A stretch of DNA of 64,000 bases, taken from positions 1 through 64,000 of the forward strand of contig JADIIX010000088.1 in NCBI GenBank assembly GCA_027604505.1, in the 5' to 3' direction. The notes beneath the pieces were generated by a model. The model was not told where the DNA came from. It searched no databases and saw nothing but the letters and a program-made list of their open reading frames with translations. A program made the translations under genes and the position numbers. Source of the stretch: Gonapodya sp. JEL0774. Its lineage: Eukaryota; Monoblepharomycota; Monoblepharidomycetes; Monoblepharidales; Gonapodyaceae. Every line of letters starts with the position of its first letter. Positions within the stretch are counted from its first letter, which is position 1. Of the stretch, positions 58,211 to 64,000 are shown piece after piece.

Positions 58211-61200
58211 TTACCTAATTCTCTGCCAGATTGCAATTAGACTCGGCGATAGTACAAGCAGTATGCCCAACGTGTCTTAGATGGGGGAAAACTGTGTCAA
58301 AATACAATCGTCTCCAGTCGGCACGAAAGAAAAGATAGGCTTACCTTTACAGCTTCTTCCTCAACTTCTTTTACTGCATCATCATCGAACTCAAACCACC
58401 GTCTTTCTGATGAACCCTCGGGTGAACGCTCACAAAACGCGGTATCTGTTGCAAACGACAGGGATGTCAGATGCCGTTTGACTTGGGAAAAGGCAAAACC
58501 CTGAACTCACAGTGCCCGGAATGATTATTACCAAAATGATTTACAACCGCAAATAGCCGGTATCTTGAAGTGGTTCCCTCCCCCATAAGTTCTGGTGCCA
58601 GTCCAATGAAGTCCGCTTCGATTGGGAAATCGATCATTGTCTCAATCTTACGACTGAAACTCATCCCATTTGGAAGCACATCCCATCTAAATCTCTTCAA
58701 ATGGATTATAAGAATCTTAGGTAAGCCGTAGAGAGTCATGCGCTTGACCGCGTTCGTCTTCTTGCCGCAACGAGCACAATCAACCGCTTCAGCTCCAGTA
58801 AGCTCTTCCTCGGAAGTAAAAAGGTCAATACAGTCGAGTAGTGTTGGAACCGGGGGCACGCCTCGTTGTCGCGAAGATTGCTGGTAGCTGGGAGGGCCCA
58901 CATGAAACCCATTGGTCCTTACTGGTGCACCTTCAGAATCAGAGTCTTCAGAGTCGGTTTCAGGAATAGGCGCCTACCATTATAGGTACAAGCAAACGTG
59001 AAAAAGTGACATAGAGAGGAACCAATATTTTGCACTCACGAAAAACTGGTCTTGCTTTTCTCGATAGAAACGACTTCGCCCTTCCCACCGCCAATCCAAG
59101 GAAAGTCTCAAAAATCTTTTAACATGTAGCACTATGCGCTTCGGCCCATTTCCAGACACTTGCTCTTCCTCCAATCTTCTGCGATCAGGTCCGCTTGACG
59201 ACTCATCGTCGGAGGAACTGGGCGATGACTCGAGGGATCGCGTCGCAGTTCCGGTTTCAACCTTTCGGACTACGAAAGGAGGTGGAAAAGTCTTGGTATC
59301 AAAATCGCGGGGAAGTACGTTGTGGTCACTGAGTGCGTGTAGTTCCGAACAGAAATCAATACCAACCACACACGAAGAGCGCAGAAATTACGAGCTATCA
59401 CTCACATCAATTTTCCGACGATGGCACGGTAAATTTCTCCCTGCGTATACTCGCCGGCAAGGAAAGATAGTATCAACGGGGTTCCGAAGACTTCGATCAT
59501 ATGTGAGTTTGGTCCCTCGGGTCCATGATGCTGGGTGACAACGTAAGAATTGTGAGGACCATGCTCAATTTCATAGCTTAGTTTGAGTAAAAGAAGAGAC
59601 ATTTACAAGCGGGCGGAAACAAGCTAGGGCTCTTTGCACACTTACGCGACCAGCTCTCGAAGATCTGCGAGCGCTCTGACCCTCTGACTTTTGTCGAATG
59701 TTTTTTGAATGACGTTTCCATTTGGATCCGACTCAGTGATCAGCCATTCGCGCTCGACTTTCACCCGTTTCGAGGCTCCGTTGACCATTGCTGACTTGGC
59801 CATCAATTCCTTCACCTTCTCTTTGATTTCCAGTACCCGCCCCTCTTTCCTCACAAACATCCTTTTTCGTAGCCTTCTCCTTCCTTCCAAGTCCACGACA
59901 TAAACGTTGAACTGCAATCTCTCTTCAGGGAGAGGTACCGTGAGGAACATGAATGGGTCGAACTTCATGGATGATTTGCCACAGACTTTGCATGTGACTG
60001 ATGACTTGTAGAGACCTTGAAAATTCTCCACTATGATACTGGAATTCAGCAGTTTGTGATGATTCCAGAACTCCCTTGACACAATCTGTAGGAAGAACGT
60101 AAGGTAAGCACGAGTATCGCCTGCAACACATGCCATACTACTCACAGAGTCAGCAATGCTACCGTCATAGTCGGCCATTTCCTTTATCTGGCCCTTCATC
60201 TTGCCGCCACGTTCATTCAAATCTTCATGGATTGCGTCCAGCAGGAAGGCCATTACCTCTTGAGCATCGTGCTGCTGGAATACATCTTCGAATAGTGCCC
60301 AGGTGCGCTCAAGCGTGTTTATGAACGTTTGAGGAGTCACGGGGGACGAGCTGCTGTTCAGTTGCCGCACGAGAGCTGCAAATGATTGGACGACCTTGCC
60401 AGAGTTTCCCAAGGGATTCGAGGCATTAATATCGTGCTTCCATACATCCGAAGCTAGAAGGTATGGATGAGAAACAAAGTTAGGGCACTTCTAACCTAAT
60501 GGACCGAACACACCCCACGCACCGAGAAAGTAATCCCTCAGTTCAGGGGTACTGCTTAGTGCTTGGACAATGCTGTTCACGTAACACTATGGAGTTTAAT
60601 CCAGTTGCGTGAGGAACACGATACTGCGATTAAGGAACAAATTCCACCTTACCGTTTGGCCCATATTGTAAAGTCCTCGAGGCATCCCGTCCTTCCTACC
60701 GCCAACAACAGATCCGATTGCACTACCAAAGAGGGAGGCGATGCCCCCCAAACTCGATGCTTCATATGCTTTCTCCCTCATTGTGTGCTTTTCGGCGACG
60801 ACGATACTATCCTCTAAGACTTCTGCGTCCTGACTACCCACAGGACTCAAGACGCTGCGATCAGTGTCTGTGAATGGGGGCTCCACGTCATCATCGTGAC
60901 GTCCGTGATCTGAAGTGGACCGCGATGTCCCAGATGAGGACGAGTCGGGCCAAGCTCCTGGCATCGACACTTTGAAGGTTGGCTGACGGGAAGGCTGATC
61001 GGACAGCGGGGTGTCTGATTTTCGCTGCAAACTAGCGGGGCTAGACGGGTGGGGAGTCCTAGACGCCTTTGACGGCTCCAGTGATGCTGAACTGGGGGCA
61101 GTTTGAGATTCCAAATCGCCAATGCTTGTCTGAACGACGGGGTCAACGTTCGATGTTGTCGCAATCAGGTGATCTGAATCAGCGTTCATATGGGAGGACG

Positions 61201-63828
61201 GTTGTGCGAGGTGATTTCCCGGCGTTGGTGCTCCGAACTCTGTCACAGACATCACATTTGCCGTTTTCGGAAGTTTTTTCTTCCCTTCTTTTTCCAACAT
61301 CGTCACGCCCTCAATCTTCTTCACAGCCTCCTCCACATCGAAGTCATCCTTCCTCGACTTCTCAGCTTCCGCGACTGCCTTCTTCCCTCCCTTCCCATGT
61401 CCTGATTGTTCGCCTCGGTCTTTGTCTTTCTCCCTCTTCTCAAGTGATTCCCAATCTGCACTGCGCGCTTTTTTCAGCGCAATGAGGATTGTCTTGGGTT
61501 GGACGGTAACCTTACTCTGGGACGGCACAATCGCCTCGGCGAGGGTGAGATCGAGTGAGTGGATCGAATCTTGTTGGAAGAGTACGCCAGGAAAAGTAAC
61601 ACGCAGCTGCAAAACGTCCGCACATCATAGAGTTGACACTAGTCCACTTCAGACGAAACAACGAATTAATAACCCACTTTCCTCTCCTCAAACTTGCAAT
61701 CTACTTGTTCCTCTTTCAAGCCCTTCATGTAAATAGTTACAAAAAACTCTCCTTTTGTTTGGTAGCTGTCATATCGAAGTCTTGAGGCGGTCCAAGAGTA
61801 TGAATTGAGTGATGTAAAAATTGGATTGAGTGATCTTCATCATTCGCCGATCTAACGAAGCCTCACTCACTTGTGCTTGGTTGGCTCTGGCTCCACGCCA
61901 ATTTTCTTGTAGTACTCTTCCTCCAGTTCTTTTCTGCTCTTCTTCCCTTCCATTTCTTCTGACAGCTTCCCATCTCCGCCGGAGCCGAGCCCAACAACAC
62001 CCAAGCCGGCCCGCCGCAGTGGTTGCAAATGCCGGAGGTAGTGACTTATAAAAAGCTTGTTATTGTATTCCATAATATCACGAGCTTTGTCAGGAGTCAG
62101 TGAAGGACCAGAGTTGGGCTCTGCATTGGGTTGCACAGGGACCGTCTGAAGTCTACCGTTAACAATGCGCCGGCGAGGACGCCGGTCAGAAGCGGGGGAA
62201 GATCCGGTAGAAGCTGATGCAACAGAAAGGGTGTTCGCTCCGTTGACCAATCCATTTGTGACCCCGACTTCTCCCTTAGTGTCCTTTCCGGTTTCAGTGC
62301 CCGTTTGGGCCGCATCTCCGTCCTTGCCATTGCCATCGGGAGATAAATCGACGACTTTCTTCTTTTTGTGTTTCCTCTTTTTTCTCTTCTCAGTGGACGT
62401 TCCACCTGTGACCTCCGCGTCCTCTTCGGATTCCATAGCAGGATTATCTGCAGTTTCACGAGTAATTTGAGCATCCTCGGACGTTTGAGGTGGACTTTCA
62501 GGCGGGTTTGTGACAACAGGAGGTGAGGTTTCTGCAGTGACCGCTTCTGGTATGTCAATTCGCGATTCGGGCAAAGTCGCGTCCTTGAACTGTGTGTGAG
62601 CTGAGTCCCCCTGAATAGAGTCCGCGACAGGGGAGAGCGGAGCGATTGTAGACACAGCACTGTGTGCGGATATTGATGCCCCGGCAAATGTTGTGCGGCC
62701 GACATCTTCCTCCCGTCCGTGCTGAGGACCATCATCCGGCTTTGCAGTGTCAGCACCGGATCCCGCCGATCCTGACCACGAGGCTGAGTCAGCTGCAGCC
62801 AGCGTAGCATCGGTAGATGACGAATGGGAAGGAGATGGTGGCGATGGAGGTGAAGGAAAGGATGTTAATTCTGTTGTGTTTGAAGGGGGGATCGTGGCAA
62901 GGAGTGGCAGATTTTCGGATTGGGGGTCTGTAGAGAGCTTGCTGCGTTGCCTTTTATTCTTTTTAGATGAAAGTGCGGGTTCCACCCGTTCTCCGACTGA
63001 TGACTGAGGCGCTTTTACAGTTTGTGAGTTGGTTTCGAGGGATATGTTATCCGCCATTTGTATCGGATATGAGGTGTGAGAAGCCGCATTCTGGGTTTCG
63101 AAATACGGTCGAGAATTGCTTTCGGAAATAGAAGGGGGGGTAGCAGCTTTCAAGTCTGGAGGTACATGAGTAGTGGATGTGGCCTGCGTGTTGCAATTAC
63201 TGTCTCGGGCAGCGTCTTTGACGGAGTCCGCCTTTAAGCCTGCAGTTGGTAGACCGAATGACTCTTCTTGAAAGACCTGTGCAGCCTCCTCAGACAACAA
63301 CGGGATTCCGAGTTTCCAATCGAGGTCCTCAGAATTCACATCAGATTCTCGTCCACCGTCCACAGTAGGTTCTTGATTCCTTGAGCTCTCCAAAGACGGA
63401 GAAAAAGGCTCGGCTCCGATACTATGTGACACTGCACCCGGTTTCCGCCGCTTTCTCCGCTTCTTGCGGGTGTCAGTGCCTTTCGTGTCCATGAGTCCGC
63501 CAGTGGATGAGGTCACAGACAACTCAGATTCCCTGAAGGGCACAGTCACCGAATGAGAATGTGTATGCTCAACAGGTGCAGGATTCGCTCCAGGAGCTTT
63601 CGGAGGTGTGCTGAGACGGTTGGGAAGTTTTGGCAGATGGCCCGATCCCGATGGAAGTCCCCGCCCAACGGCCGTCCCGTCCGCCGTCCCACCTGCTGCC
63701 ACCTCCGCTGAAGCAGCAGCCTCTGGGTGACTGCCATGAACTCCTGCAGGGCCATTTGTTGCAGGCGAGGGTGCAACCTTGGTGGAAGCTGACCGAACGC
63801 CAGAGGAACTGCCCTGTTTCCGCGCCAT
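58211..63828 (-). CDS. CS-domain ubiquitin-specific protease (USP19-like)
   Basis: Starts MARKQGSSSG at 63828 with about 650 residues of disordered sequence containing basic patches (KKRRKRRK; KRKKRKHKKKK). Next is a CS/p23-like domain like those of SGT1 and USP19: RYDSYQTKGEFFVTIYMKGL, EEQVDCKFEERKLQLRVTFP, SLDLTLAEAIVPSQSKVTVQ and TILIALKKARSADWESLEK. The USP core follows: the cysteine box GLYNMGQTCYVNSIVQAL (intron just before the Cys codon), QQHDAQEVMAFLLDAIHEDL, a CxxC zinc finger (CKVCGKSS with CARCGKKT), LPKILIIHLKRFRWD, the catalytic His in VVNHFGNNHSGHYTAF, and RWFEFDDDAVKEVEEEAVK near the end. Human USP19 also joins CS domains to a USP core. Likely substrates and Hsp90 links are inference. 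The last exon (to 58211) is tentative. Confidence 0.87.
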
Positions 63829-64000
63829 CGCCCAGACGTCTCAAAAAAAGGGCTTCCAGTAATGTCCACCGCCTAATCAAGTTCCGTTTCGGGGGAAACA
63901 AGAGTGAGCTCTTCGGAAGCTGGGGACTTAGGTGTTAGAAATCAATGGGGGGAATGGTACCTGTGTGGGCCAGTAAGACCGAGATTCGAGAAACGACAGA
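63829..64000. other. Upstream region of the ubiquitin protease gene
   Basis: 172 bases to the window edge, presumably the 5' leader and promoter of the USP gene. No coding signal could be supported. Confidence 0.45.

Noticed and set aside
1-64000. CRISPR arrays, tRNA genes, transposons
   Set aside because: I looked for regularly spaced repeats, cloverleaf-like sequences and transposase or reverse-transcriptase motifs on both strands and saw none that I could support by eye.

Overview
The window looks like a piece of a compact, intron-rich nuclear genome, most probably from an early-diverging (zoosporic, chytrid-like) fungus. The reasons are many short introns of about 45-150 bases with gtgagt-type donors, tightly packed genes of fungal/opisthokont type (SYG1/XPR1 phosphate exporter, GSH1, a Sir2-like deacetylase, NEMF/Rqc2, WDR44-like, a USP19-like protease), and some families that common yeasts lack (malonyl-CoA decarboxylase, a CLYBL-type lyase, a WRN-like RecQ). 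I could not check taxonomy. I saw no tRNA, rRNA, CRISPR array or intact transposon. Splice sites were read by eye. For seven genes (SYG1, LRR, SCCPDH-like, RS/propeller, WDR44-like, RecQ, FMO-like) and for the small HDEL protein the exon sets add up to intact reading frames.

Layout. 1-1019 is flank. 1020-4461 (+) SYG1/XPR1; 4664-6616 (+) leucine-rich-repeat protein; 6948-7730 (-) short-chain dehydrogenase; 7843-8955 (-) alanyl-tRNA editing protein; 9632-11893 (+) saccharopine-dehydrogenase-like oxidoreductase; 12001-14913 (+) sirtuin; 15112-17959 (-) glutamate-cysteine ligase; 18519-22672 (+) large RS-rich/propeller-like protein of unknown role; 22916-23526 (+) small protein with signal peptide and HDEL tail; 23949-28244 (+) WDR44-like WD40 protein; 28272-32181 (-) phosphorylase-superfamily-like protein with an unrecognised N-terminal part; 32610-36681 (+) WRN-like RecQ helicase.

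A possible metabolic neighbourhood follows: 36728-40084 (-) a DUF1989-GcvT fusion enzyme, 40755-43824 (-) an amino-acid/amine permease, and, divergent from the permease over a 235-base shared promoter, 44060-46276 (+) a flavin monooxygenase-like enzyme. Together they could take up, oxidise and demethylate or deiminate a small nitrogen compound. This is the most interesting multi-gene hypothesis in the window, but it is inference.

Next come two acyl-CoA genes in tandem on the minus strand: malonyl-CoA decarboxylase (46457-48705) and the C-terminal part of a CLYBL-like lyase (48867-49714). The CLYBL N-terminus is missing. It is replaced across a very GC-rich block (49862-49948) by the N-terminal part of a ZFAND2-like AN1 zinc-finger gene (50061-50682), which suggests an assembly chimera. 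A 730-base run of N (50811-51540) removes the start of NEMF/Rqc2 (51541-56126, +). The window ends with a mitochondrial quinone oxidoreductase (56173-58047, -) and a CS-domain ubiquitin protease (58211-63828, -).

Gene ends are close: three convergent pairs have stop codons only about 30-50 bases apart. Three putative microexons (3, 10 and 8 nt) are needed to keep conserved reading frames and deserve RNA checking.
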